Positions 8,054 to 16,887 are shown, numbered from the stretch's first letter. The stretch: 64,000 nucleotides of DNA from JBBQVS01 sp964250805 (GCA_964250805.1 CAXUHG010000004.1:47408-111407); one strand, 5' to 3'. Numbers and translations are program-made. The notes: generated by a model not told the origin, from the sequence alone.

Positions 8054-9250
8054 ATGATTCTCTCTCGTTTGAGGAATCCAATACTTGTACCTGCCCTTCT
8101 GCTTACTGCATTGCTATTGTTAGCAAGCTGTGGTGGTAGCAGTACACCTTCAGTACAGACAAAGCCAACACCGACCCCTTCACCAACGCCAACGTTAGGG
8201 CAAGGGCAACAGATATTGAACACAATGGCGAACAAGCTGAATACGGCTAAGACGCTACATGGGATCTTCGATCTGACCATTTCAGGACAAACTGTGAGCG
8301 GAGATGCAAATACTGAGGTGTGGAATGCGACACCAAATAAAAACCGGACTGTTGTGCTACAATCCTCGATAACGCAACTGACAACGGGAACCGTCAATGT
8401 CACCGACGGTAAGCAGCAGTGGCAATACGACCCCGCGCAAAAAGTGGTCTATACTGGCCCAGTCGTTGCTACTACAGGGACGCCAACTGGTGGACAGGGC
8501 GGCGTGGGGAGTAGTGGTACACAAGGCAACCAGAGCCTCTTTCTGCTCAACCTTGTGCAAAGCGTCTTTACGCAAAGCGATGGTACGCTGAAATCCTCAA
8601 ATGCTACCGTCAATGGACACAGTGCCTACGATATCCACGTTGTGCCTTCAACGAGCGGTACTAGTACGGGAACGCCAGCAAGCTTTAGCTATACAGGCGA
8701 AGTCTACATCGACAAAACGACGCAACAACCCGTGCAGGTCAACCTGGACATTCAAGGCGTGGGCAACGTTGTACTGAACATACCTACACTCGAACTGAGT
8801 CAGTCCATTCCTGCCAGCACCTTTACCTTTGTCGTTCCGCAAGGCGTCAAGGTGCTACCATTCTCGCAACTTAGCGCAACGCCCAGTTCTGGTAGTGGCA
8901 CGCTCACGCTCGTACAGGCGCAACAACAGGCGGGCTACCATCTCCTGAGCATTCCAGCAAGCCAGAGCGAGTACACGCTCAACGGCGTCAACGCCCTCGG
9001 TGCCCCCGGCAACCAGATATACACCCTCAATTACATGAAGGGTAATACCACTATCACGATTGCCGAGGGTAAACCACTCGCTAATCTTCCTGGCTCCGGT
9101 CAGTCAATCAGCATTCGTGGCACCACCGCGACTGTTTCGACTACTGCTGGTAACACCACGCTGGTCTGGACAGAAAAGGGCGTTGGTATTCGTATTACGT
9201 CAAGTCTGAGCAGTGATCAGGTTGAGAGCATTGCGAAGAGTCTAGCGTAA
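8054..9250 (+). CDS. outer-surface lipoprotein, LolA/LppX-like
   Basis: 398 residues from the ATG at 8054 (RBS aaggag). The N-terminus is a lipoprotein signal: PALLLTALLLLASCGGSS with a lipobox ending at Cys about residue 27, then a Thr/Pro linker (TPTPSPTPT). The body begins QQILNTMANKLNTAKTLHGIFDLTISG, the pattern of LolA/LppX/RseB-type beta-half-barrel lipid-binding lipoproteins, with EVYIDKTTQQPVQV further on. The last 110 residues (AGYHLLSIPAS ... TTTLVWTEKGVGIRITSSLS) resemble the DUF4367-like domain of anti-sigma-associated proteins. It is anchored outside the membrane. Ligand unknown. Confidence 0.8.
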   Translation: MILSRLRNPILVPALLLTALLLLASCGGSSTPSVQTKPTPTPSPTPTLGQGQQILNTMANKLNTAKTLHGIFDLTISGQTVSGDANTEVWNATPNKNRTVVLQSSITQLTTGTVNVTDGKQQWQYDPAQKVVYTGPVVATTGTPTGGQGGVGSSGTQGNQSLFLLNLVQSVFTQSDGTLKSSNATVNGHSAYDIHVVPSTSGTSTGTPASFSYTGEVYIDKTTQQPVQVNLDIQGVGNVVLNIPTLELSQSIPASTFTFVVPQGVKVLPFSQLSATPSSGSGTLTLVQAQQQAGYHLLSIPASQSEYTLNGVNALGAPGNQIYTLNYMKGNTTITIAEGKPLANLPGSGQSISIRGTTATVSTTAGNTTLVWTEKGVGIRITSSLSSDQVESIAKSLA

Positions 9251-9330
9251 CGCATTAGGAAAGAAAACATGAATGGAGATAGCAAGCGTGCTTGCTATCT
9301 CCATTCATGTTTTCTTTCCTAATGCGTTAC
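9247..9330. terminator. 41-bp perfect palindrome covering the stop codons of two convergent genes
   Basis: Arms 9247-9287 and 9290-9330 are perfectly complementary with a two-base centre. The stop of the lipoprotein (9248-9250) is in one arm; the stop and the last three codons of gcvPB (to 9330) are in the other. The coding ends of the two proteins are therefore tied together by the palindrome. It acts in both directions. Confidence 0.8.
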
Positions 9331-10806
9331 TTCTTGCCCCTCAATCCATCTCAAATTGGGTTTACGAGCGGCTAATGCTTGGTCAAGTCGCCCAACGACA
9401 GTGGTGTGTGGTGCTGTGCGGACGATTTCGGGGTTTGTACGCGTCTCCTCGGCGATCTGGTGCATGACGCTGACGAAGTTATCGAGCGTTTCGCGTGTCT
9501 CCGTCTCGGTTGGCTCGATCATTAGAGCCTCGTGGACGATCAACGGGAAGTACACCGTTGGCGCATACATGCCGAAGTCGAGTAAGCGTTTGGCGATGTC
9601 GAGGGCGGTCACGTTGTGTTCGTCCTTCTGTCGCTGTGCCGTCACCACAAATTCATGCTGACATGTCTGAGGATAGGCCACATCGTAGTCTGCCGCTAAC
9701 TCATGTTTAAGATAGTTGGCGTTGAGAATGGCACTCTCGGAGACATGCTTGAGACCGTCGGGACCATTGCTACGCATGTAGGTGTAGGCACGTACCAGAA
9801 CACCAAAGTTGCCCAGGTTAGCACGCACCTTACCAATGGATTGTGGACCCATATCTTGCCAGAAGTACGTTCCATCCTCATTTTTTGCGGGCATTGGTCC
9901 TGGCAAGAATGGTACGAGATGAGCATTTACACCAATCGGACCCGCACCAGGACCACCACCACCATGTGGCGTACTACACGTCTTGTGCAGGTTGAAATGT
10001 ACAACGTCGAAGCCCATGTCGCCCGGACGCGTGATGCCAAGTACAGCATTAGCGTTCGCACCATCGTAGTACAACTGTCCTCCAACCTCGTGTACCATTT
10101 GCGCGATCTCGGCGATGTTGGCATCGAACAGGCCGAGCGTGTTAGGATTGGTCATCATAATCGCGGCTATATTCGCACCATTTGACTCTAGCAACATCTT
10201 TAGATGCTCCATGTCGATGCCGCCCGTTTGCGCGTCGCTCTTGACCTCAACTGCCTTATAGTCGGCAAGGGTTGCGCTCGCGGGATTGGTACCATGCGCG
10301 TTATCGGGAATTAAGACAAGGTTACGGTGCCCCTCACCCTTACTTTGATGATGAGCTTTGATGAGCATAAGACCTGTCAATTCGCCATGCGCTCCTGCCG
10401 ATGGTTGCAGCGTTACACGCGTCATACCCGATATTTCCGCCAGATATTGCTCTAACTCGTACATGAGTTGAATTGCACCCTGCACTGTGCTTTCAGGTTG
10501 CAAGGGATGAATATGCGCGAAACCAGGGAGAGCTGCCATATCCTCATTCAACTTGGGATTGTACTTCATCGTGCAGGAGCCAAGCGGGTAGAAGCCTGTA
10601 TCAACGCTGAAATTGCGCTGTGACAGGTGCGTATAATGGCGCACCACCTCGATTTCGCTTACCTCTGGCAACGGCGCGGGTGTCTCACGTAACAGACTAG
10701 AGGGAATCATTTCGTCTAGCGACTCTGTAGGGACATCCATTGCTGGTAGTGTCGCGGCACGGCGTCCCGTTGCCCCTTTTTCAAAAATCAAGCTCTCTAC
10801 GCTCAT
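9319..10806 (-). CDS. gcvPB: glycine dehydrogenase (aminomethyl-transferring) subunit 2
   Basis: 495 residues. The P-protein C-terminal half: STDTGFYPLGSCTMKYNPK-type segment (seen as SVDTGFYPLGSCTMKYNPK), LQPSAGAHGELTGLML, NPNTLGLF, then the PLP-lysine region DVVHFNLHKTCSTPHGGGGPGAGPIGV where Lys forms the Schiff base. With GcvPA it decarboxylates glycine and passes the aminomethyl group to the H-protein lipoate. Its start overlaps the gcvPA stop by 4 bases (ATGA arrangement), so translation is coupled. gcvT and gcvH are not in the window. Confidence 0.97.
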   Translation of the reverse strand: MSVESLIFEKGATGRRAATLPAMDVPTESLDEMIPSSLLRETPAPLPEVSEIEVVRHYTHLSQRNFSVDTGFYPLGSCTMKYNPKLNEDMAALPGFAHIHPLQPESTVQGAIQLMYELEQYLAEISGMTRVTLQPSAGAHGELTGLMLIKAHHQSKGEGHRNLVLIPDNAHGTNPASATLADYKAVEVKSDAQTGGIDMEHLKMLLESNGANIAAIMMTNPNTLGLFDANIAEIAQMVHEVGGQLYYDGANANAVLGITRPGDMGFDVVHFNLHKTCSTPHGGGGPGAGPIGVNAHLVPFLPGPMPAKNEDGTYFWQDMGPQSIGKVRANLGNFGVLVRAYTYMRSNGPDGLKHVSESAILNANYLKHELAADYDVAYPQTCQHEFVVTAQRQKDEHNVTALDIAKRLLDFGMYAPTVYFPLIVHEALMIEPTETETRETLDNFVSVMHQIAEETRTNPEIVRTAPHTTVVGRLDQALAARKPNLRWIEGQEVTH

Positions 10807-12188
10807 ACGTGTACCCTCTCAACTTCCTTAGGTGTAGACACAGCAACCTCTTGTAGCACAGCGACCAGCGCGTCGATATCTTCTCTTGTGCGCGTCTCTG
10901 TGACACAGAACAACATATAGTTCTCCATATTGTCATAATCTGCACTCAACGAATAACCGCCGATGATACCAGCTTGCTCGAAATGTTGTTGTAGTTGGAT
11001 TGCGCTAACAGGTAGCTTCACCACAAATTCGTCATAAAATGGACTCGTGAAGGCGGCTTCAAATCCTGGTAGAGCGGTAATCTGGCGGAATGCGTAGTGT
11101 GCTTTTTGCAGACATAGCTCGCCTAACTCGCGGAAGCCCTGCTTGCCGAGGGCAGCCATATAGATGGTCGCGCCCACAGCCAACAACGATTGATTGGTGC
11201 AGATATTCGAGGTAGCGCGTTCGCGGCGAATGTGTTGCTCGCGCGTCTGCAACGTTAGCACATAGCCCGTCTGTTTCTTCTCGCCCTCTTCGACGGTCTG
11301 CCCCACGAGTCGCCCAGGCAATAAGCGCATAAATTTCTGTTTTGCCGCCATAAAGCCGAGGGCAGGGGCACCATAGCTCATCGTATTGCCAAAGCTCATT
11401 AGTTCGCCAACGGCGATATCGGCACCATATTCGCCTGGTGCCGCAAGAATGCCAAGCGAAGCAGGTTCAGTGATGGTTGTCACGAACAATGCCTTGCCTT
11501 TGTGCGCGATACGTTCGATAGCGCGAACATCCTCAACACAACCAAAGAAGTTCGGTTGCTGCACAATCACGGCGGCAGTCGTTGCACTTACAGCCGCATC
11601 GAGAGCAGCGATTGGTGTCACGCCGTTTTGTGTCGGCACCTCTTTAATCTGGAAACCACGCGCGAAGGCATACGTATGTAGTACACGGCGGTACTGCGGA
11701 TCAACGCCCTCCGAAATCACAACCTCGCCGCGTCCACCAGGACCAAGTGCCATCAAGACCGCCTCGACTAGTGCCGTCGAGCCATCATAGAGCGAGGCAT
11801 TGGCGATGTCGAGACCAGTGATTTGACACACCATCGTCTGAAATTCGTAGATCGCTTGCAACATGCCCTGACTGACCTCCGCTTGATAGGGAGTGTAGGA
11901 GGTTACAAACTCTGAGCGACGTTGCAGGTGTGGCACCACGCTCGGAATAGCATGATCGTAGGTACCTGCGCCAAGAAACGAGATAGTTGTATCAATATCT
12001 TTATTTTTCGCCGCCATTCGTGTGAGCAAGCGTTTAAGGTCAGGTTCCGCCATTGCCTGTGGTAGATCGAGTGGACGCTCCAGCCGCACATGCTCTGGCA
12101 CCGTCGTCAGCAGGTCTTCCATGCTAGAGAGGCCGAGCCGCTCTAGCATAGCCTGCTGCTCTTCGGACGTATTCGGTACATAATGCAT
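10803..12188 (-). CDS. gcvPA: glycine dehydrogenase (aminomethyl-transferring) subunit 1
   Basis: 461 residues from the ATG at 12188, with RBS ggggag 8 bases before; the frame extends to 12263 but lacks a ribosome site there. Opening MHYVPNTSEEQQAMLERLGL is the normal N-terminus of GcvPA. Other family blocks seen: FLGAGTYDHAIPSVV, TPYQAEVSQGMLQAIYEFQTMV, NASLYDGSTALVEAVLMA, and RRERATSNICTNQSLLA. It lacks the PLP lysine, which is in GcvPB. Glycine catabolism to one-carbon units. A glycine riboswitch was looked for upstream and not found. Confidence 0.97.
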   Translation of the reverse strand: MHYVPNTSEEQQAMLERLGLSSMEDLLTTVPEHVRLERPLDLPQAMAEPDLKRLLTRMAAKNKDIDTTISFLGAGTYDHAIPSVVPHLQRRSEFVTSYTPYQAEVSQGMLQAIYEFQTMVCQITGLDIANASLYDGSTALVEAVLMALGPGGRGEVVISEGVDPQYRRVLHTYAFARGFQIKEVPTQNGVTPIAALDAAVSATTAAVIVQQPNFFGCVEDVRAIERIAHKGKALFVTTITEPASLGILAAPGEYGADIAVGELMSFGNTMSYGAPALGFMAAKQKFMRLLPGRLVGQTVEEGEKKQTGYVLTLQTREQHIRRERATSNICTNQSLLAVGATIYMAALGKQGFRELGELCLQKAHYAFRQITALPGFEAAFTSPFYDEFVVKLPVSAIQLQQHFEQAGIIGGYSLSADYDNMENYMLFCVTETRTREDIDALVAVLQEVAVSTPKEVERVHV

Positions 12189-12290
12189 AAAAAATGCTCC
12201 CCTTCGAGAATCGTTGTCTAGCCAAGCCCCTATTTCGTCAGATAACGTTTTACGAATGAACAAGGGGAGTCGCTACGACAATATAAAGAC

Positions 12291-12326
12291 ACATAGTTCT
12301 GGCAGCTATGTACAGGAGAACTATGT
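12291..12326. promoter_or_regulatory. 10-bp inverted repeat, possible operator for gcvPA
   Basis: acatagttct (12291-12300) and agaactatgt (12317-12326) are perfect inverted repeats with a 16-base spacer, about 105-140 bases upstream of the gcvPA start. They could bind a dimeric regulator or form a small hairpin. Confidence 0.3.
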
Positions 12327-12344
12327 TACTTATCTTGAATGTAG

Positions 12345-12421
12345 ACATTTTCATTATATCCCATCGGAAGGGCAAACATCCAAGAATGCATGGTGTATTG
12401 GGAATGGACAAACTCTGGTAG
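12345..12421 (+). other. duplicated 5' leader of the downstream phosphatase gene with an 11-codon stub
   Basis: The string acattttcattata occurs at 12345-12358 and again at 12532-12545. Each copy is followed by cggaagg and, exactly 14 bases later, an ATG (12386 and 12570). The downstream ATG starts the phosphatase. The upstream ATG reads 11 codons and stops at the TAG of the repeat head at 12418-12421. The region 12189-12569 otherwise holds only the inverted repeat and the REPIN. Confidence 0.6.
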
Positions 12422-12488
12422 GGACCGATTTATCACGTCCTTGTTCGGGAATTGATTGCTCACAAGGACGTGATAAATTGGTCTCTAC
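12418..12488. repeat. REPIN, B type (GTAG-GGAC...GTCC pair)
   Basis: Two REP units in inverted orientation with heads outward: gtagggaccgatttatcac then gtcc at the left, and the complement at the right (ending gtctctac, two bases diverged). Arms are about 27 bases, centre about 16. Confidence 0.8.
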
Positions 12489-12569
12489 AGGCATGTTGCC
12501 GCCACATTCGGTGCTACAATATCTATAATAAACATTTTCATTATAGAGCGGAAGGACAAATTCCAGGTT

Positions 12570-13304
12570 ATGACACATCTTTACCTTATTCGTCATGGAG
12601 AGGCAACCACGCAGATGGGGAAGTCACTACATGATTACGGCTTAACCCCCATTGGCGTGCGACAGGCGGAGAGACTGCGCAACCGTTTAGCGGCAACAGG
12701 CGAAATCGCGCCGGACGTATTTATCGCCAGTACGCTACCACGAGCGCGTCAGACGGCACAGATTATCGCACCCGCATTTCGAGAGATGCCAATTATCTTC
12801 GACGACGAGGTACAAGAACTACATCCAGGCGAAGCAGAGAATATGACAGTAGATGAGTTCCGTAAGAAATTTGGCGGCTACAATCTGGACCAAAATCCCT
12901 TTCATCCCGTTTCGCCCGGAGGCGAAACGTGGGGTCAGTTCATTTTACGTGCAGGCTCGGCACTGCATCGTATCATTACCGAGCACGATGGCAAAAACAT
13001 TGTCGTAGTGTGTCATGGCGGTATAATCGACGCCTCGTTTATCTACTTCCTCAACATGGATACATTGCGTCTACCTGAAGTACGTTTTGACACGCGCAAC
13101 GCCTCCATCACCTATTGGAGCAAGACAGCACCCTTTGAGAACAGGAAACCACGCTGGCGACTCGTGCGCTACAACGACGATATGCATGTGCGTGGCCTCG
13201 AAGAAAACTTCGATATTCCGTGGCAAGAGATGCCTCTACCACCCTATCAGAAATGGTTCGAGGCAGGACGACCACAATCCTCACAATCTCCCGCCGAGAA
13301 ATAA
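12570..13304 (+). CDS. histidine phosphatase family protein (phosphoglycerate mutase-like)
   Basis: 244 residues; RBS cggaagg. The start MTHLYLIRHGEATTQ carries the RHGE phospho-histidine motif. LTPIGVRQAERLRNRL, ASTLPRARQTAQII and the second histidine in VVVCHGGIIDASFIYF complete the branch-1 family pattern, with a Glu between (HPGEAENMT). A C-terminal 50-residue extension is polar. The protein is a cytoplasmic phosphatase or mutase; true cofactor-dependent glycolytic mutases are better conserved, so a broad-specificity phosphatase is more likely. Single-gene unit ending at a hairpin. Confidence 0.88.
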   Translation: MTHLYLIRHGEATTQMGKSLHDYGLTPIGVRQAERLRNRLAATGEIAPDVFIASTLPRARQTAQIIAPAFREMPIIFDDEVQELHPGEAENMTVDEFRKKFGGYNLDQNPFHPVSPGGETWGQFILRAGSALHRIITEHDGKNIVVVCHGGIIDASFIYFLNMDTLRLPEVRFDTRNASITYWSKTAPFENRKPRWRLVRYNDDMHVRGLEENFDIPWQEMPLPPYQKWFEAGRPQSSQSPAEK

Positions 13305-13306
13305 AT

Positions 13307-13353
13307 AAGAGGTGCAATAAAATTGGGCGATGCCCAGTTTTATTGCACCTCTT
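13307..13353. terminator. 22-bp hairpin between convergent genes
   Basis: Arms 13307-13328 and 13332-13353 pair with one mismatch around a 3-base loop. It overlaps the last codons of the WD40 gene (minus) and starts two bases after the phosphatase stop. Confidence 0.75.
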
Positions 13354-14212
13354 GAATATTCACCTGCTTATTGCTTGCGGACACAATATAGTCATTGTTG
13401 GGAGACCATGCGACGACACGTATCCATGCATTTTGCTCCGCATATGTCTTAACATGCTTCCCCGTAAGCGCATTCCATATCTGCACAGTTGTATCATCGC
13501 TACCAGAAACGATGCATGCGCTATCAGGCGACCACGCAAGTGTCTTGACTGCCGCTTGATGCCCTGTATAAATGCAGAGAGTAGCCCCGTTCTGAGCATT
13601 CCATATGGAAACCGTACTCTCTTGACCAGCCGAGGCGATGTATTGACCATTTGGAGACGATTGAGTTGCATACACAGGGCCAGTATGACCGCGATACGTT
13701 TGAGCTATCGTACCATTGAACGCATCCCAAAGTTGTACGGCACCATCAAAACTCCCTGATGCGATTATTGAGTTATGTGGCAACCAGGAAACCGCAAAGA
13801 TGCGATATTGGTCAGTATACGTATAGATATGCGCTCCACTTAGAGCTTCCCAGACCTGTACTGTACTATCGCCAAAGTCGCCACCCGATGCGATAAAGCG
13901 GCTATCAGGCGACCACGCGATATTACGCACGAAACGTACATGTTCGCTATAGATATATTGAGTTGCGCCAGTTTTTGCGTTCCAAACATGCACTCTACCA
14001 TCGGTATCACCCGACGCGACAGATGTGCCATCGGGCGACCATGCGACCGAGAGAATGTAGTTATTGTGAGCAGTGTAGACAAGAGAGGTTACGCAAGTAT
14101 GGGCGTCCCACACCTGCACTGTTTTATCGCGTCCAGCGGAGGCGACGAAATGACCATCGGGCGATATTGATAGCGCAAACACATTGTCGTTATGACCTGT
14201 GTAGTGCTGCAT
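13340..14212 (-). CDS. WD40-repeat beta-propeller protein
   Basis: 290 residues from the ATG at 14212. Seven repeats of about 41 residues are visible, each with a [YG]-H near the start and W-[DN]-A at the end: YTGHNDNVFALSISPDG ... VQVWDA, YTAHNNYILSVAWSPDG ... VHVWNA, and so on, which suits one complete seven-bladed propeller. There is no other domain, signal peptide or membrane segment. It starts 2 bases after the mogA stop, so the two are translated together. Such propellers are protein-interaction platforms; the partner is unknown, and a tie to molybdenum cofactor work is only suggested by position. A longer frame to 14287 lies inside mogA and is rejected. Confidence 0.85.
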   Translation of the reverse strand: MQHYTGHNDNVFALSISPDGHFVASAGRDKTVQVWDAHTCVTSLVYTAHNNYILSVAWSPDGTSVASGDTDGRVHVWNAKTGATQYIYSEHVRFVRNIAWSPDSRFIASGGDFGDSTVQVWEALSGAHIYTYTDQYRIFAVSWLPHNSIIASGSFDGAVQLWDAFNGTIAQTYRGHTGPVYATQSSPNGQYIASAGQESTVSIWNAQNGATLCIYTGHQAAVKTLAWSPDSACIVSGSDDTTVQIWNALTGKHVKTYAEQNAWIRVVAWSPNNDYIVSASNKQVNIQEVQ

Positions 14213-14214
14213 AA

Positions 14215-14700
14215 TTAGTGTTCTCGTGGTCCCTCGGTTAGCAGATTGACAGCATGAGGCAATACAGGCAGGATGTATTCGAGGCATTCTTTGACAGCTT
14301 TTGGACTACCGGGGAGATTGATAATCAGAGTACGCCTACGTACACCAGCGACGCCACGTGATAACATTGCCATCGGCGTGTATTGTAAGCTGATTGAGCG
14401 CATCGCCTCCGCAATACCAGGAGCCTCGCGCTCGATAACCATAAGCGTCGCCTCTGGTGTGACATCGCGCGGTGCGAGTCCTGTACCGCCTGTGGTTAGG
14501 ATAAGATTGAGGTGTTGCACGTCGCTCCATTCGCGCAAGACTGCCGTGATTGCGTCTGTCTCGTCAGGTACCACTGTTGCCGCACCTATAGTTGCTTCGG
14601 GAAGTTGTAGCGCGAGTGTACGGATATTTTCGCCGCTGGTATCTTGCCGCTCGCCTCTGGCTGCTCCATCGCTGATTGTCAGAATGCCAACCGTAATCAT
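14215..14700 (-). CDS. MogA/MoaB family molybdenum cofactor biosynthesis protein
   Basis: 161 residues. Family blocks: ITVGILTISDGAARGERQDTSG at the N-terminus, LNLILTTGGTGLAPRDVTPEAT (the molybdopterin-binding TTGGTG motif with the following D-x-T-P-E), APGIAEAMR, and LIINLPGSPKAVKECLE. It activates molybdopterin by adenylylation before molybdate insertion. MogA and MoaB are hard to separate by sequence alone. The gene is preceded by an A-type REPIN rather than an obvious promoter. Confidence 0.92.
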   Translation of the reverse strand: MITVGILTISDGAARGERQDTSGENIRTLALQLPEATIGAATVVPDETDAITAVLREWSDVQHLNLILTTGGTGLAPRDVTPEATLMVIEREAPGIAEAMRSISLQYTPMAMLSRGVAGVRRRTLIINLPGSPKAVKECLEYILPVLPHAVNLLTEGPREH

Positions 14701-14729
14701 ATATTCCTCAGCCTTGATCCGATATCTTT

Positions 14730-14865
14730 TCGTAGGGACCAGATTTATCGCGTCCGTTGCTCAATTTATTGAGCGAAATCTTTGTGAACCCTCTCCCCAA
14801 GCCGTGTTAAACGTGATCTCGCGTGATAAATCACGCAACGGACGCGATAAATCTGGTCCCTACGA
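14730..14865. repeat. A-type REPIN/MITE-like element, copy 1
   Basis: 136 bases. Outer arms begin tcgtagggaccagatttatc and end with its complement. Inside are two further palindromes: gctcaatttattgagc and gcgtgataaatcacgc. Internal sequence matches the copies at 21429 and 35597 in the same orientation. No reading frame of its own. Confidence 0.85.
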
Positions 14866-14886
14866 ATTGAGATAGATAGAAGCATA

Positions 14887-15528
14887 TTATGCGGGTGGAG
14901 TGAGTTCGCGCATAAGTGCCCCGATCTGACGCCGTGAACCAAACACCCAGACTGTATATTCATCGGGCAAGTCCTCAACCTCGACGCCACAGTTCATCTC
15001 GGACGCAAGCTTGCGCACGATATCAAGAAATTGTCCGCGCTCTGGCACACTACGACTTTGCGTACTCAGCGCGAGTCGTCCGAGTCGTTCGTCGGGACTC
15101 AGAACCGCGTTTATGACCGCATTAAGTTGCTCCATGCCAAAAATGACCTGCAATGGCGGCAAATCCTTTGCCTGTACCACCACCGAAGCCTTTTTTCCAC
15201 CCACACCCTCGCTATATTCCTCCTGCTCTTGCGTCAGGTCTACATAGACCGAACGCAACTGTTCGAGAACCAGCATACGCGCCTCTTCAGGTGCATCCGA
15301 GCGCGGGTGTACATAGGCCAGCAAATTATGCTCTGGATCAGAATAGATAAATGGATTTGAGGTCGCGGCACGGCGCCCACAATTGGGACAGGTAGCGACG
15401 TTGAGCATACCGGACAGAATGGTATAGCGCAATTGTGGGTCTTGCGCGGTATTGACATATTCGTAAGTGACTGCTGGAAAAGTTGTCCCACAGGGACAGG
15501 TAAATGTATGTGTATGTGAACGTGACAT
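14887..15528 (-). CDS. CpXC domain protein
   Basis: 213 residues. The N-terminus FTCPCGTTFPAV followed about 40 residues later by VATCPNCGRRAATSNPFIYSDPEHNLLAYVHP is the CpXC domain (two Cys-Pro-x-Cys motifs, probably one zinc). The C-terminal 110 residues are mixed alpha/beta without a recognised fold; it ends with RQIGALMREL. Cytoplasmic. It lies 90 bp after nurA on the same strand. CpXC proteins have no established function. The RBS is weak. Confidence 0.8.
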   Translation of the reverse strand: MSRSHTHTFTCPCGTTFPAVTYEYVNTAQDPQLRYTILSGMLNVATCPNCGRRAATSNPFIYSDPEHNLLAYVHPRSDAPEEARMLVLEQLRSVYVDLTQEQEEYSEGVGGKKASVVVQAKDLPPLQVIFGMEQLNAVINAVLSPDERLGRLALSTQSRSVPERGQFLDIVRKLASEMNCGVEVEDLPDEYTVWVFGSRRQIGALMRELTPPA

Positions 15529-15618
15529 GATGACTATTTCTATGGTGCTTTCTGTAAAGAATTATGCTGCTTGCTATAATGAAAGTATATCATATAGAAA
15601 CAGGAATGGCACACGAAA

Positions 15619-16887
15619 TCATCTTCTTCGCCCCTTACTCTGTGATTTCGTGGAGAAGAGAAATTTGCCGCCCTGTCGCTCGATGAAGGCTTTGAAGTGC
15701 CCGTAGAATTCGTCGCGGTCCTGCATTGTAATCACGGAAACGGCGTCCGCTGTTTCGATAGCATAGGGATAGCCACCACCAGCGATGACCTCGGCGCGTA
15801 CTGCATCCATCACCGATTCGAGTACACCATCGTCGATCATCCAGCGTGGGAATTCGAGGCGTGCGGGAGAATGCTTCGAGGTTGTTTGCAGGTAGCAAAA
15901 TGCGACACTCTCTCTATACGGACCATAACTTTGCAGAATGTCGCCACGCGCACATAGCATGGCGGGTGTGCGGTCTCCCCATTGCAATTTTCCATTCCAG
16001 AGAAGCGCATCGTGAATTTTCTTGGTGTCGCGTAGCACTGATTGAGGCTTTGTTTCGTCGAGGCGCCGTAGCATCGTGATGATGTCGCGTGCATAGCTAG
16101 TGTCGATGTAGCCAATCAGCGGAATACGTAGCCGCTCCGAGGTTTCGAGCAGGGAGACTGCCGCGTTGACGTATTGCTCGCGGTACTGATTGGGCATGGT
16201 CAAGGCGAACGAGACGACCAGCGAGCCATCGAAGAAGACAACCGGACTGTGCGCGGGGTCATCTGGTTTACGCACGCTGGCAAAGTATTCCATCTGGCTA
16301 CACAACGTCTCGACCTCTAACAGATGGCGGCGCATAGTCACCATCATATCAGAGTAGGGATAGCCATCCTGATCGTCCTTCGCCGCCCCCTGCTTTCCCT
16401 CGTCGGCTATGTCTTCTGGTGCCAACACCTCCATGCGTACATCCTTCGTATACGGTCGCCCTGGTTGATGTGGATTCGCAAACAGACCAACTTGTACCAG
16501 CGCGACGGGAATTGAGGCATCGCGCCACGGCATAAGCTGGCTACCATCGACGGCAAGCGTCATCACACCCTCAATACATTCCGCCCATTGGCGCGTTTGC
16601 TCATGATTGAGAAACTCGCGTCCAAAGGGAAAGATGGGGCCGGAATACTGCTGCTGCTCCGCATTCACTAACCAGCGATCAAACTCGATGCTTGGTCTGG
16701 CACCTGCTGTTAGTGTGCCTTCTGGCGGCAAGGCTGCTTCGAGTTGCTCACTGGACATATAGTCCTGATACAGCGTTTCGAGGGCATGCTGATACAACTT
16801 GAGTTGGTCGCTAAACGTGCCGTCGTAGAGCGCGAACTGGTTGCGTTTGGCGTTGAGTGCCGCCTGAAGTTTTCCTTTATGAAGCAT
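15619..16887 (-). CDS. NurA-domain nuclease
   Basis: 422 residues from the ATG at 16887; longer frames lie inside the upstream gene. NurA signatures: VDGSQLMPWRDASIPVALVQV, where the Asp of DGSQ is the first metal ligand, and VVFFDGSLVVSFALT with the second. IGYIDTSYARDII and FCYLQTTSK follow. NurA is a manganese-dependent 5'-3' exonuclease that in archaea works with the HerA translocase and Mre11-Rad50 in end resection. Here it overlaps the Rad50-like gene by 11 bases, so the two are translationally coupled, and no HerA or Mre11 gene is adjacent. Confidence 0.88.
   Translation of the reverse strand: MLHKGKLQAALNAKRNQFALYDGTFSDQLKLYQHALETLYQDYMSSEQLEAALPPEGTLTAGARPSIEFDRWLVNAEQQQYSGPIFPFGREFLNHEQTRQWAECIEGVMTLAVDGSQLMPWRDASIPVALVQVGLFANPHQPGRPYTKDVRMEVLAPEDIADEGKQGAAKDDQDGYPYSDMMVTMRRHLLEVETLCSQMEYFASVRKPDDPAHSPVVFFDGSLVVSFALTMPNQYREQYVNAAVSLLETSERLRIPLIGYIDTSYARDIITMLRRLDETKPQSVLRDTKKIHDALLWNGKLQWGDRTPAMLCARGDILQSYGPYRESVAFCYLQTTSKHSPARLEFPRWMIDDGVLESVMDAVRAEVIAGGGYPYAIETADAVSVITMQDRDEFYGHFKAFIERQGGKFLFSTKSQSKGRRR

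Noticed and set aside
12189..12263. Longer start for gcvPA and a glycine riboswitch in its leader
   Set aside because: No RBS at 12263; the few riboswitch-like bases (cgaagggg) are the Shine-Dalgarno region and the rest of the aptamer is missing.
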